The notes under the pieces were generated by a model. That model was not told the DNA's origin and did no database searches. It worked only from the letters and a program-made list of their open reading frames with translations. Below are positions 1 to 12,416 of a DNA stretch of 64,000 nt, one piece after another. This stretch comes from Tetraselmis striata (Eukaryota > Chlorophyta > Chlorodendrophyceae > Chlorodendrales > Chlorodendraceae). The stretch covers positions 101,472 to 165,471 of the forward strand of contig VCJN01001064.1 of the NCBI GenBank assembly GCA_006384855.1, in the 5' to 3' direction. The first letter of the stretch is position 1. Every line of letters starts with the position of its first letter. The translations under genes and the position numbers were made by a program.

Positions 1-920
1 CGCCCGCTACATCTCATGGGTAGCCGATCGCGGACGCAATAAGGCCAGCCAATTTGCGCCCTACTTGTCCGTGGTCAACGGCTACCTCCGCGATCACCCG
101 CGCGAGCCACTGGCGCTGGGTCCACTCGTCAACGTTAGACCTGGAACCAAGCGGTAAGGCGGGTCGGTAAGGTAAGGTAAGGTTGGGTAAGGTGGTACTA
201 AGCGGTCCGCGTCTGGGAGCTTGCGCAGGAGGTCCTCACGGCGCCCGACATGCGGGTGCCGCTGCCACCCCCGACGATGCGCACGACTGTGCCATGATGG
301 CTCGCCGCTTCAACAGCGAGCCATCGTGCGCTGTCTACCTTGTCCGGGATCTGGTCGCCACCGCGGTCAACTTCATGTAACAACAGTTGTGTCACCGGTC
401 GTGTACGAGCATGGGCCGCCTAACCGAGGTAGGCTGGTGGTTTGTTTGACGGTTGGTTCGCGTTTTATTACGCTCTACCGCCGCGCCATCAAGTTGCGCG
501 GCCGCCCGGCGGTGCTAGCGCCTGTGCGGCAGGTGACGACGGCTTCCCACCAGGTGCTGCCCGACCTGCTCCGGCGCTGTCCGCCGCACGGCTTTCCTTT
601 GCCCCGTCGCCACCCATTTCCAGCAGCTGCCCGGCGACCTGCTCGGCTCGTGGACCTCTGCCATTATCACCGCTTGGGTAGTTGCGCGCGGCCTACTAGG
701 CGGTCGACGCCGCCCGCCGCCGCCCGGGCATGTGTGGACCTCCCACAACCTTCGCAGCGGCGGTGCATCCGCCGCGTTTGCTGCTGAAGTGCCTCTGCGT
801 ACCACGCGCCGGCTCGGCGGCTGGGCGGTCGGCAGTAGTGTGGTGCTGAACTCCATTCTTCCCGGCATCATCGACACCCCGGCGCGCAATTTCTTTTTCT
901 CTTGTTTATTCTCCCGCCCG
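1..920 (+). pseudogene. Decayed tyrosine recombinase of a DIRS/PAT-type retroelement (element 1), cut by the window edge
   Basis: Two pieces match the intact recombinase at 36012-37250. Bases 2-154 (frame 2) read like its N-terminal SAM-like DNA-binding part (RYISWVADRG..., then VVNGYLRDHPREPLALG). Bases 732-915 read like its C-terminal catalytic part: WTSHNLRSGGASAA holds the HxLR box, followed by GGWAVGS. The catalytic Tyr position (KYID in the intact copy) has become SILPG. The middle is not readable in one frame and has stops. YRs of this class integrate circular DNA copies of retroelements. This copy is dead; the homology is by eye. Confidence 0.7.
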
Positions 921-988
921 CATCGCGCGGTTCCCCTACAAAGCCGATCACAGCGACCACTTTCGCAGTCACCGTCGACTTCGTGTCA

Positions 989-1350
989 TTTGGTAAACGG
1001 GACTTGCACGTGTCTCACCGTCATAAAGTACTTCGCTGAATTTAGTCAGACATGCCGAGTGGCGGGCCCGCAACGGTAGTGTGCGGCGGTTCGTACCTGT
1101 ATAAGTTTAGTCCGGGTGCGGCACTCTTGCCTCGTCGAAAACTTTGAGAAAGTGTCAACTTGCAGCGCAAGCGGGCAGCCGACAGCTCTCGACCTTGCCT
1201 GCCTCCCTCACTTCTAGCTATAAGGCGTAGGACGCGAGCCATCGCGCTCATCCCCTTCCCCTCTCACACCCATCCAACCCACCATGTTCAGCAGCATGGC
1301 GTGATGCCTTGTAATCAGTCACACGGTCTTTTGGCAAACGGTACTCGCAC
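989..1350 (+). repeat. Probable B1/B2 terminal repeats of YR element 1
   Basis: Two 21-bp direct repeats, 989-1009 and 1330-1350, match at 18 of 21 positions. Both contain TTGGYAAACGG. They lie just 3' of the decayed recombinase, where split-repeat YR elements carry B1 and B2. The core TTGGCAAAC also begins the B repeats of the intact element (37285 and 37583). Assignment is inferred from position and the shared core. Confidence 0.45.
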
Positions 1351-1399
1351 TACTGTCTAAAGTATCATCCGGGCAGGCGGCATGCTGGCGTCCGATAAT

Positions 1400-1505
1400 A
1401 ATTAAGGATTAAAAGGAAAAATCCTTAAGTAGCGTAGCGACATAGCAACGACAACGTAGCAACGACAACGACAACGACATAGCAACGACAACAACGTGAA
1501 CTATC
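1400..1505. repeat. Short inverted repeat and ACAACG-type simple repeat
   Basis: TTAAGGATT and AATCCTTAA face each other around 1402-1428. They are followed by an irregular array of CAACGACAA and TAGCAACGA units to about 1500. No gene is visible between 1350 and 1798. Confidence 0.6.
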
Positions 1506-1798
1506 ACGTTCGTTCGCCACATCCGCAACGGATGCCTTTGTGGTTAAACGACAACGTAAGACCCGCCGACGAATACTAGCGATTATACACGTACGAGTAC
1601 CAGTATCCAACACGGATACCAGTGTTCATACTATACAACGTGCGCGAGTAGCACGACGACGCTGCTATATACGAGCAGGGGTAACCCCTGATACGCGAGC
1701 AAGACGCGAGCACGCTGTTGGCGCATATCGGCAGGCGCGCGCACGGCGCGGCGGCGCCTGCTGCTGCTTGTTCTGAACTTGTTTATACGAGTTTTCTT

Positions 1799-1946
1799 CC
1801 TTTCCCTATCCGCTTTTCCGGCTACCGTGCTGCTAAGTGGTACGGGTTACTAGGCATCTGTCGTTGCTCCCTTTTTATTGGGTGCAGCACGAGTAGACTA
1901 CGTCAAAGCCGCCATAACATCCGAGCCTGCCATCTCCCAGTTTCGC
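1799..1946 (+). repeat. A1 terminal repeat of YR element 2
   Basis: Homologous to 4771-4912 in the same orientation, with substitutions and small indels. Confidence 0.75.
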
Positions 1947-2340
1947 TGCGTTACACGCAACGATTAACTGTCTCGCAACCTGGCGCGAGCAAGATCACCC
2001 CATGTTGTTCAATAAGACCACACCCGGCTCATCACCCGTGTGATTGTGATATTGTCATCCACACGTCCGTGCGTCATCATGTAAGATGGAGAAGAACCCG
2101 CGTCGTTGAGCCGACGCTCGAATCGCTATAAGCATACATGAAGGCCTACGTTGCTGCGCGAGCTAGCGACAACGTTAGCTCAATTGATGGCTTGTGACCG
2201 TATTGTTGATGGAGACCGAAAACATGGCTCTGGTTCCGGGCAGCGCGTTGCGGGACAACCGACAGGTAGCGGGGGAGCCGTAGAGCGCTCCGACTTGCTA
2301 GAGCTAGCCCAAAGCGGCCGTGTTGGAGCAAACTCCGTGA

Positions 2341-2853
2341 GTGACGAGGACGACTACGTACCTCACGGTGCCAGAGCTACTGCAACGAGTAGAGTATGGT
2401 TACGAGGCCGTTCGACCGGTCAGCCGAGTGCCTGGGCTTTCCCCCCTGAGTACTGACATGATGAACGAGTACCTCAAGCAGGATGACCGGCGTTCGCCGG
2501 CCCATGAGGAGTATCGTTGGATGTCGTGTTTTGGAGCCCACATGGCCGTACTCTTCGTGGCTCTCGACGAGCGGCAACCTTACGTCCCTGCTGCTAATCA
2601 AGACTTCACCCCCTACCTCGCGCGCGCTTGGAATCACGCCGAGGCCATCGACAGGGCGTTTCGCTTTCGTCTAGCCTTCCTACGGAGGCTTAACAAGGTC
2701 AAGCGTGTGCACGCTGACCAAGGTGTTCTGGACGTACCGCGAGCCCATCATTTTCAGCGTGCCGCCGATCATGTGGGGTATGCGATTTTCGGGGATCTTA
2801 TCAAAGACTACGAGTGCCGCGTCTTCGAGGGGACGGTTGCCAGCAGCGCATAA
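2341..2853 (+). pseudogene. Gag-like ORF remnant of YR element 2
   Basis: An open frame of about 170 codons whose first in-frame ATG is only at 2459. The stretch EEYRWMSCFGAHMAVLFVAL is similar in spacing and character to YDEYLHLGCYAFFSSCA in the gag-like ORF of the intact element at 34340. This suggests the same structural (Gag-like) protein. Similarity is weak and judged by eye. Confidence 0.4.
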
Positions 2854-3564
2854 GCTACCGCTATTGCTCGGGTGGCGGCGGCGGCTGCATGACGGGGGCG
2901 TGGACGTGGCCGGCGTGGACGCGGTCGCGGGCGTGGCCGCGAAGGTGAGCACGAGTGACGGTGTGGGGCGCCTCTCGTCGGAGCTGCTGTTGCATTGCGA
3001 AGCCAACTTTCGGTGACCGCCGCACGGCGAATCCTAGCATCTCAGCGGCGGGATGAGCGCCGTGTGTCCGCGGACCGGACCCTCCCACCTTACAGACTTC
3101 ATTCAGACCTTCCTCGGTGCGGCGCTTCTTACTACTACAGCCGACTGCGGTTCAACCATCCGCACATCTTCACATAGCGGCTCATCAACAAGCCGTCCGT
3201 TGTACCATCTCATCGCTGTGTCCGTCCGTTGTGACACTGCGTGTTACAACAGGTTCGCAACGACCAAGCTACGCGCGTGTACGTTGCGCGTGACAGGCGC
3301 TTCGAGCGTGACGGGCGCGCGGGGTGGCCTTCCTACCTAAACCTTGCCTGCCAAACCCGTACTAATAGATGTTGTTGCAAACCCGTCCAACGATTATCCG
3401 CCATAAGCCGGAAACCTAATCGCCGCGCCGCCAAATATTTAGCTAAAATATTAAACGGCCCCATGGTACTCCGTCGGCCAAGCGCCGTACTTACGTAACT
3501 GACGAGCCCGAAGCTGTCGCCCCTTGGGCTTTTTCACTCTGCTATCGTTTACAAGAGGCGTTCG

Positions 3565-4620
3565 GCTCAAACGAGCTAGGACAGCGGACGCTCGACCTAC
3601 TCTCATCCAGCTCCTTCACCACTCTGACGCTCAAGAGCAACGCCGGCAGACTGTCTCAGTTCGCGGAGTCCTGCCACGACTTTAGCCCACTGGAGGCTAG
3701 CTACTCCTGCTACTGTCGTCCGGTACGTGGCTTGGATTGGTGAGCGGAGTCACATTGGGGCTAAATCGTTGCAACCCTACATGTCAGCAATCAACACGTT
3801 CTTTGAGCTACACAACTTCAACCCTATCGCCAAGGAGAGCCTGCACCATACCACCGCTCGTCGTGGCCTGATACTAAGGCAACGCCGCCTGGAGGCTGCC
3901 CCTTTGCGAGTCCCTCTCCTTGCCGATGTCGCTTACAACTTCGTCGAGCGCGCATAGTTGATTATGTCTGCTCTCCCCCCCGAGTACCGGTACGACTTCC
4001 GAGCCCTCATGGCCTCGGTTATCAACTTATGTTCTTTGCAAGGGGACTTTTGGCGTGTCCTGCCGAGTGCGGGACGTGCATGTCGACGACTACAACATTA
4101 CCCTGCAGGTGTACCGCGAGAAGGGACGCGCCGGTCCATGCGACCCCGACGGCCTGCGCGTACTGCTTTTTCCAATATGTCGTAGCACCCCCGCATTGCG
4201 CGTCTCCTGCACCACTTCATCGACCACGTACAATCTGCCCCCATGGCCCCTGTTGCCTTGGCCGAAATAAACTTCTTGGCAGTCACCCCGAGCGAGCATT
4301 CCAATTCTTGGACTGCCACTACAATGTTGGACTTGCTCTCTACGGCCGTTCGTCTTGTCGGTCCCCCCCCCCCCCCCCCCCCCCCCCACCCCCCCGCCCC
4401 CGCGCCCCTCCAGCGCTTCATGGAGCTCACATTGCCTTCGCGAGGGAGCAGCATCTGCAACTAACGACATCGGAGCTCCACTGTCCCACATCCGCTACAA
4501 AGGCGGCTGGGCCACCAACTCCGACGTCGTTCTGGACTACATCGACCCCAACGTCCTTCCTTCGCCTTGCGCGTGGTTCTTCTTCCGTCACATGGCGCCC
4601 TTCCGCCACTTCCAGTCCAA
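3565..4620 (+). pseudogene. Broken tyrosine recombinase of YR element 2
   Basis: The N-terminal part (ELGQRTLDLLSSSSFTTLT, then IGAKSLQPYMSAINTFFELH at 3740-3810) and the C-terminal part (CLREGAASAT at 4437, GGWATNSDVVLDYID at 4502) align with the intact recombinase at 36190-37230. The HxLR, W and Y catalytic positions survive. There is an in-frame stop at 3955-3957, and a poly-C run at about 4362-4387 sits inside the catalytic domain and forces a frame change. The gene is non-functional. Confidence 0.75.
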
Positions 4621-4719
4621 CAAGACTCCGCAGCAGTGGCCTTCCTGGTGCCCCCTTCGTGACCTGGCGCTACCCCTTCTCCGTCAATCTCCCTCTCTCT
4701 CCGTTCGGTCTTCACTAGC

Positions 4720-4742
4720 ACAACCAGACTCAACTTTGAAAT
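4720..4742 (+). repeat. B1 repeat of YR element 2
   Basis: Matches 5013-5035 at 21 of 23 bases (core CAACTTTGAAAT). Confidence 0.65.
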
Positions 4743-4770
4743 GTTATACACTTGGTTATGGGGATTCCTC

Positions 4771-4912
4771 CCTTTCCCTAACCGCTTTTCCGGCTACCGT
4801 GCTGCTAAGTGGCACAAATTACTAAGGCACCCGTCGTTGCGCCCTTTTGGGTGCAGCACCAGTAGACATAAAAGCAGCCATATCAGCTGAGCATGCCATC
4901 CTCCAGTTTCGC
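4771..4912 (+). repeat. A2 terminal repeat of YR element 2
   Basis: Second copy of 1799-1946. It begins about 150 bp after the recombinase remnant, as expected for A2. Confidence 0.75.
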
Positions 4913-5012
4913 CCCCCCGCTGACTCCGTTTTGCCTCCGCGCTTTCACTTGTAAACCTTCCTGCCAGTTTCGGCTCTTCTTTGTGTAAAAAAGCCTGCGA
5001 TATCATTTTGGC

Positions 5013-5035
5013 AAAACCAGACCCAACTTTGAAAT
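5013..5035 (+). repeat. B2 repeat of YR element 2
   Basis: Second copy of 4720-4742. It is preceded by TTTTGGCAAAACCAGAC, which keeps the TTGGCAAA core shared by the other YR elements here. Confidence 0.65.
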
Positions 5036-6771
5036 AGCCAGTCCGCGTCTGCTACCCTGTAGCGATATCTCGCGGAGGAACCAACCAGTCAGCACAGCGG
5101 GTCAACGAACCAGACCCGACCCGCAACTCGCGCCCCTGCCTGGAGCTTGCTCGGTGCTGCTGTTGAACCTGGCATCTTGGCTCTCGCGGTAATCCCTTCC
5201 ACCTTTATTTTAACCCTGTGGTCAGCTATTCCTGCGGGCGCAGCATCCCCGACAGCACCTCAGTGGTCTGGCTCGCGAGCATCGGTAGGTCACTTCAGTT
5301 GCGGTCGCACCGTCGCAGGCGTGCCAGCGCGCCACCCCTCCCCCTCTGCGGTTCCTGGTTTTTACGAGGATCTTTACGTACTTTCTTTGTGTACTTTCGT
5401 AGTGATTATTACGCGCCTGCCCGCGCGCGAGTCTTCCCCGCGGCGAACGACGGCCATACCCCCTTCAGCGAACAGTACTTTCAGCAGTATGGCGCAGGGC
5501 TCGACTACGCATCCGCTGCGGCCGTTCAAGTCCGGCAGCGACGACGACAGTTAGCAAACCACTCCGCCACCCCCACCCGCACTCCGTCCCTGAGCCGACG
5601 CACTTGCTTGGGTGCATATCGCAGTGAATCCGGACGCCAACGAGTTCCGTGACGGTGAGGCTCGTTAGGATGACTAAGATGGGTGGGACTGGACCGTGAG
5701 AGGGGAGGAGAGGGAGGGGGCTCTGCTCCCGCCCGCGCTGCATCACAGCGTCGCGCAGGGAAGAGGCGACTACTATAACGGAGATAGTTGCTAGTCGTGA
5801 GGTGCCCTTAGGGTGGCGAGTCGATAGCGCAGTGCAGTGGAAATCGCCCACTTGCCTTCTCAACTGTTGGCGTGTAGCGGATCCATCCTGACCTGTCACC
5901 ACCTGTGCACCGGGTCGGCCGGGGAGATGGTGGTTACTCATGGTCGTGGAAGGGGGTCGTCCGCCCGTCTTACGCGGAGTATGATGACGCGCACGCGCGT
6001 CGGCTAACAGGCGGCATGCGCTCTTGTTTCCGCTCGCGCGAGTAACTGGTTCGTCAAGGGCGGTGCGTGCCTTGGCGGACACCTTCTAGTCTAGCCCGCG
6101 AGTCGCTTAGTACCTCGGGCGATTGCCCTGCGATGCCCGCAAGTAGGGCGCCACCGGGTGTGCGGGGTACCAGTAGTCAAGGCAGTCGGCGGGGCGGCCT
6201 GCACGAGTACGGTCGGTGCGGAACCGGTGGATGCAGTACTACAAGGTACCTAAGTACCGGCAGAACTCGTAGTAGTCGCTACCGGCGTAGTCGTCGCTGC
6301 AGCAGTCGGCGGTCGATTTTGTACCCTGCATCTCGCCGGCGAGTGCTGCAGGCCGCCGAAGACTTGCGGTACGGGTTAGTGTCCCCGAGACAAGTTCCTT
6401 CCCGGTTTCGACCCGCCACTGCGACGGGTGGCGAAGCGCAGCTGCGCAGGGTCAGCACTGGGCGCCTGCAGGAGTGGCAAGGGGGGGGGGGGGGGGGGGG
6501 GGGGGGCGCTGCTGGTGTAGCGATGGAACACTAGGCACCGCTCACTCCATCGTCGTCGTTCACTGACCATCGGCGTGAGGCCCGCCGCGAGGAGCAGCAG
6601 GCAGGTCTGCTCTCGAGGAGGGGGGGGGGTGTTCAGGGCTTGCGAGCACTGCTTCCTTCACGGCGCCTCGCTGTGCCCGGAGAAGTGCCCCGATTTGAGC
6701 AGCCCCTAACAGCAGGCTGCCCCTCTTCCCGCAGGCTGCCAGCCCTTCTCGCTGCGGAAGGCATAGCCAAC
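5036..6771. other. Intergenic region 5' of the kinesin; no gene recognised
   Basis: Open frames here are short and uninterpretable. There is a poly-G run of about 26 nt at 6481-6506 and a G8-9 run at 6620. The kinesin promoter should lie in the last few hundred bases, but I see no clear core element. Confidence 0.5.
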
Positions 6772-9700
6772 ATGACGAAAACCACCGACTCTGGCAGCAA
6801 AGCGGAGGGGAATGCGGTGCGAGTGTGCGTGAGGGTGAGTGGCTGCTCCTCCCTTCCATCCCCACCCGCCACCATGAACACCTTGCCTCTGCCCCCTGTT
6901 CCCTTGCGTCCTTGGCATGCCATACTCACATGCATCACATATGTCTTCAACCTACAGGTAAACACGTGCATCAGCATACGCAGGGTCAGGGGCAGGGTGG
7001 AGACATATTGACGTGCCGGTTTTGGGGCGTTGATGGCGGATCCACATGCCGTGATTATGTGCTGCGCGGAGGCATGTGGCGCTGACCCCCCCTCCTCATT
7101 GCGCCCCCAGGTCCGCCCCCTCAACGACAAGGAGCGCTCCAACGGCCACCGCAATTGCGTCGCCTTTGACGAGCCCACCAGCCAGGTGGTCCTGCAGGCG
7201 CCGCACACGGAGGCGCTCAAGCGCTACCACGCCAAGCCGCACCACGCCTTCGCCTTTGACTACTACTTCGGCCCCAGCGACCCCTCCCACAAGATCTACG
7301 AGCACTGTGTGGCCAAGCTGGTGGAGAATGTCGCATGGGTGCGCCCTCATCCCCCTCCCCCTCCTGCTGCTGACCAACTCCACATGCCTCCTGGTACGGC
7401 ACAGAGTTTCCGATCGCATTCGCTGTGCTGCTTGCAGGGCTTTAACGGCTGCGTGCTGGCCTACGGCCAGACGGGCTCCGGCAAGACGCACACCATGTCC
7501 GGCGGGGTGGACGACGAGGGTGGGTGGCTCCGCTGCGTCCCCTGCGGGGACCGCCTTTTTGCCCTGGACCCGCTCTATCCCTTCATATTTGCGCAATGTG
7601 AAGGGGAAAAGGGCAAAGGGGCGCTGTGTGCACCACACAAATGGGGGTTGTGCGTCAGCCCGAGTATCATGTGGGCACGTTACTGTTGTTTTCCATCCGT
7701 CCAGGCGTATACAATGACGGGGTGGGTTTTTGCCACCAGAATACATGGAACTCTCACCGCAATGTGACGAAACAACAACATCCCCCATCACATATAATGA
7801 CGCCACTTATAAACCTATGATGAGCATACATACATAGGCATACAATCATGATACAATTACAGGTTTTGGGCCGTAGGTAATGGTTTCGCATGCCATCGGT
7901 GTGGTATTATTCTTGATAAACCACGCACCCGCACCCGCAATCCACGGCGAAAAACCTGAGCGATGTATATAGTATATAGTCGGGAAGTACACCGGATTCC
8001 GAATGTGGGCCACTCTGCTGTTTTCGCTGCTCACGGGCCACCTCTTCCGCCCGGCAGGCATCATCCCGGAGGCGATCCAGAACCTGTTCCACCACCTCGA
8101 GCAGCGCCGCAAGGAGCTGGAAGCCGGCGGCGAGGAGGTGACGCTGAAGGTGCGCGTGAGCGCGATGGAGATCTACAACGAGGAGCTGCGCGACCTGTTT
8201 GTGCAGGGCGGCGTCGTGCACGAGGCGGAGGGGCCCAAGACGTCGCGCTTTGGGTCGGCCAAGGGCGCGCACAAGGCGCGCATCGACGTGCGCGACGCCC
8301 GCAAGAACTCTGGCTTCAGCACCGAGGTGCCCCCCCCCCCCCCCCCCCCCCTCCTGTCTGCGGCTTAAAGCCGGCGAATAGCCGCACGCAAAGCCCAATC
8401 GACTAAGGGCAATCAACAAGATTGCCTCGAGAAAAGCACTGCTCGTAATATATATACACGTAGTATACCATTATATGATAATGCATGTTGCGTCGTAAAA
8501 TTTTGGCCCTGATGAAGGGAAATCTTTTTGTTGTAGTTGTTCTAGGCGGCAGTTGCAGCGGTTCTCAAGTGTTCTGAGTTACTCACTCGATTCATTGCAC
8601 GGTTCCCCCCCGGCCATGGTGTTGCGAGTTCATTTGGTGGGTCGGGGAGGAAGGAGCCTCGCCGAGACTCACCTGAGCGGGCGTTGTGTGGACTCCTTGC
8701 CCATGCCGCAGGTGGTGGGGTTGACGGAGAAGGAGTGCGGGAGCTCAAAAGACGTTCTGAAGTGCTTCTCCAAGGCTGGCCGCTACCGCACCACCGCCAC
8801 CACCATGATGAACGACCACTCGTCGCGCTCGCACGCCATCTTCACCGTCACCATCGAGCTGTCCACGCTGCGCTACACCGACCGCACCGGCAATGTCATC
8901 CCCGTCGCCATGGCCAAGTCGGCCAAGTTTGCCGGCGGCAACAAGCACACCTCCACCACCATGTCGCGCCTCAACCTGGTGGACCTCGCGGGTACGGCGA
9001 CTTACCATATGCAGTGGACTACCCTCTTTGGCGCCCACTGCCTGCTGGCTTTTGCCTGCATTTGCGCCCTGGCTTCACCCGCGGCCCGCCTGCGCAGGCT
9101 CTGAGCGCGTCAAGAAGAGCGGCGTGGAGGGGAAGGAGCTCAAGGAGGCGTCCTCCATCAACTCGGGCCTGCTCATGCTGGGGAACGTCATCTGCGCGCT
9201 CGCGGACCGCTCGGAGGGCAAGTCGACGCACATCCCCTACCGCGACGTCAAGCTGACCCGCATCCTGCAGGTGGGCGGCGAGCGCCACCCATTCACGCCG
9301 CTCTATCTACTGTCAGCACCACAGCAGAGAAGCAGTTACACATAGAGCCCAGGAGGGCAACACTCACTGGCTATGTATAATAATGAATATTGAAAATTAT
9401 CCACCAGGACAAGTCTTTGTACTGTTATATAATTACATATCTAGAAATACACATGCGGTATCTTGTGTGTTGTACCATTTTATTCATGGTCATTTTTGGG
9501 TCTGTCTAATTTCATCATTCGAGCATGCCCCTAATTAGCTGGGGTTTGTGGTCCCATCGTAGTCGCTACATGGTAGTGCTAACACCACTACAGTGTGTGC
9601 CACATTGGTTAGCATGGCTCACGGCATGGGCGCTCACCACCCGGCCGCGCAATCCTTGCAGGACTCGCTGGGTGGCAATTCGCTGACAACGCTCGTGAGC

Positions 9701-11860
9701 TGCATCAGCCCCTCGGACGGCGACTTTGAGGAGAGCTTCAACACGCTGCAGTACGCTAACCGCGCGTGCAAGATTAAGAACCAGGCGCTGTCCAACACGT
9801 GGAGCCAGGTGTTTGAGGAGCTGAGCAATGTGCCCGCGGAGGCCACCAGCGTGTTCTCCATGCTCAGCAGCCAGCTGGACAGCAGCGTGCCGCGCAAGCG
9901 CGGCCTGCGGCGCAAGGACCTGGACAGCCTCGGCGAGGAGCTGATCGAGGTGCCCAAGGGCGCGGGCGCCGAGGAGGCCAGCGGCTGGACGGAGAACTTC
10001 AAGGGGCGCAAGGCGGCGGCCGTTGCGCGCCGCAACCGCGCCGCGCAGTACGACATGCTGCGCCGCAAGGCGCTCGGCAAGTTCGGCTCCAACATGAAGT
10101 TCGGCTGCAACTCAACCATCACCGGCGACGAGGTGCACCTGACACGCGAGCGCGGCGGGCGCGTCGAGGACGCGGCCGCGGTCCCTGCGCGCGCGAAGAT
10201 GCTCCGCAGCGGTCGCAGCGCCAGCGGCTCGCCCGCCACCCCGAGCCGCGCGGGTCGCGGTGGCCGCGGCGCCGACGCCGCCAGCGAGAGCCCCGCGGTG
10301 CACCCCGGCGCGCCGCCGAAGAACATCGTGGTGTCGGCCGCTCCGTCGGCGGGGAAGCAGATGAGCTTCGCAGACTGGATGAAGCAGATGGCCGCCGAGG
10401 AGGAGGAGGAAGAGGAGGCGGCCCCCGCGGCGGTGCCTGAGCCGGTGGCGGAGGAGGAAGAGGTCGAGATGGAGGAGTCCGCCGCAGTCATCAACAGCGC
10501 CAAGGAGGCCGAGAAGGTGAAAGCGTTCGAGTTCGAGGAGATGCGCAAGGAGGTGTCGGGCAAGCCAGACGGCAAGGGCGCGCCCGATGCCGTGGAGATC
10601 CGCGTGGACGCCGCGGACGCCGGCACGTTCAGCCAAGGCTCCGACAGCCTGGTGGAGCAGCCCGCCGACGTGTCGCACTCGTACCTGGACGGCAGCACCA
10701 TGCTGTCCGGGGAGGACTTTTCCGGCGACGCGCTGCTTGAGGACGAGGAGGAAGACGGCCTGGTGATGGCGGACCAGCTCGAGGAGGACCCCGGCATACG
10801 GCAGGCGCGGCCGGGCAAGTCTGTGCCCGCCGAGGTGGAACCGGCGCGCGCGGCGGCCGCGGCAGCCCCGTCCGAAGACGGCGGCAGCGGGCGCAGCCAG
10901 GACTTGGCCGGCGACACCGCGGCATCGGGAGGCCTGGAGGAGGTGGGCACCTCTGGCCGGGACACAAGCGGCCTGCAGGAAAGCAGCATTTACAGCGAGG
11001 AGGAGGACGCAGAGGTGCTCGTGCGCTTCCGCGTCAACCAGCACATAGCGGTCACGGTGCATAAGGTGCGCTCGCCACCCCGCCGACTTGGCACGTCCGA
11101 CAACCTCTCGGAAACTGTTTATTGTTTCCCACCTGTTTTACAGCAACTTTTTGATGACCTCTCAGCGACTTCTCGACGGAGGTTTATTATTGATATTATA
11201 TAATTGTGTATTGGCGCATTCTCACACGTCTGTGTGTGTGCGCGACGCTTTCAGGCCTGCTCCAAAGATGATTTCGAGGAGGTGGTGGCTCTCCTGCCGG
11301 AGAACACGCCGCTGCCGTCGTCGGATCGCATGATTTACCTGCTGGCGCGCGTGATCGAGGACATGGAGACGGGCGAGGTGGGGCGCGCGGTGGGCTGCCT
11401 CATGGCGTCCATTGGCACCTGCATGATCAGCTCGTGCATCTACTCGTTCGATGACCCGCACGAGGTGGAGCAGTACAACACGGAGGAGCGTGTGGAGCTG
11501 TGGGGGCTGCAGATCCCGCAGCCGAGCAAGCAGCTGCAGGAGAAGATGGCCGCCGGTGGCGAGCCGCCCATCAAGGAGTGGAGCTCCGTGGACCGCCTGA
11601 CCATGAGCATCGGGCTGCTCTTCGGCCTCTGCTGCTACGCGGACGACAACGACATCCGCGCCGGCTTCTGCGTGCCCCGCCCGCAGCTGCTGGACCGCTG
11701 GATCTCGGCGGGCGTGCCGATGCACGGCCTGGGCAGCCAGATGCAGCTCATCTACCCCTCCCACGCGCACGACTACAACTACTACCGCTCAAGTACGGTC
11801 GCCTACTTCCTGGTGGACGAAGTCATCGAGACGCTCGGCTTTATCCTCGCCTTCCTGTAG
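6772..11860 (+). CDS. Kinesin motor protein, kinesin-4-like, 8 exons, unusual C-terminus
   Basis: ATP-driven microtubule motor. Exons: 6772-6834, 7111-7338, 7438-7519, 8058-8326, 8712-8991, 9098-9270, 9662-11065, 11255-11860. All join in phase with GT..AG introns and give about 1034 residues. The motor domain spans residues 15 to about 405: [15 protein letters not shown] at the start, P-loop [12 protein letters not shown] (about 106), switch I NDHSSRSH (about 248), switch [14 protein letters not shown] (about 304), and [19 protein letters not shown] at its end, which is typical of kinesin-4/KIF21-type motors. Residues about 406-833 are low-complexity, Ala/Glu/Arg-rich, with acidic runs and no long heptad array that I can see. 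Exon 8 (residues 834-1034) is a compact Cys- and hydrophobic-rich region that I do not recognise. Without the last splice the frame would stop at 11203. Intron 4 begins GTG followed by about 20 C. The family subgroup is uncertain. Confidence 0.93.
8327..8711 (+). other. Kinesin intron 4 with a poly-C tract at the donor
   Basis: The exon ends ACCGAG and the intron starts GTG followed by an unbroken C run to about 8350. The acceptor is GCCGCAG at 8711. Confidence 0.8.
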
Positions 11861-12416
11861 ATACTCGTAGCAGCGCTATCGCGTCGCCCCCGCGCGCGGG
11901 ACCGCGCCAGATTGGCGCGCCGCCCGGCGACTCTTAGAGCCATCAAAACGGGTCTGGGCCGACTGCCCACCCTCCACCCTTGCCCACCCATCACGGTCTG
12001 TGCCCCCCCCCCCCCCCCCCCTCCTCTGCTGACTAACTGAACTGTCTGTAAGTATCAGCCGCACAAAACGTTGCTTGCCAAAGCCACTCTCGCCAGACCG
12101 ACCAGTCTTCTGGCTCGCCAAGCACTCTGTCACGCACCGCCTGTCAGCGCAATACATTGTTTTCAAGGTAGTCGAAGTTGAGCCTTGTTGTCGTCCACGT
12201 GGAGGACCGGATTGTTGCAGGCCGACCAAGCCCGAGGTGCCTCGTGCAGCATTATTACGTAATCTGAAAAGTCAGACGCAAGTTAGGCCGGTCCGGGCAC
12301 TGTAGTGTCACGGACTAATGACGGATTTTGGTCCCTCTTAAACCCCCCTACCTCCAGCGTACCAGGGTGTCGCCACGGCTTTGCTCTGTATGGTCCCCCG
12401 CCCTCCTCGCCGACCC
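11861..12416. other. Convergent intergenic region between kinesin and UBA2 stops
   Basis: This 556-bp stretch must hold the 3' UTRs of both convergent genes. A poly-C run of about 18 nt lies at 12003-12020. I see no other gene. Confidence 0.6.

Larger units (their letters stand above)
1799..5035 (+). mobile_element. Decayed YR retroelement (element 2) with A1...B1-A2-B2 split repeats
   Basis: Outer repeat A occurs at 1799-1946 and 4771-4912 (sharing CGCTTTTCCGGCTACCGTGC). Short repeat B occurs at 4720-4742 and 5013-5035, 23 bp with two mismatches. The order A1 - ORFs - B1 - A2 - B2 is the split direct repeat structure of PAT/Ngaro-like tyrosine-recombinase retroelements. Inside lie a gag-like remnant (2341-2853) and a broken recombinase (about 3565-4620). 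A1 and A2 differ at many sites, so the insertion is old. I see no reverse transcriptase between them. Confidence 0.65.

Noticed and set aside
4355..4464. Proline- or glycine-rich proteins over poly-C/poly-G runs here and elsewhere
   Set aside because: These frames are produced by the homopolymers themselves and shift with run length.
9634..10989. Long minus-strand ORF (451 codons) opposite the kinesin
   Set aside because: Mirror of GC-rich kinesin exon 7; composition is Ser/Ala/Pro-rich with no motif, while the plus strand has a full motor gene.
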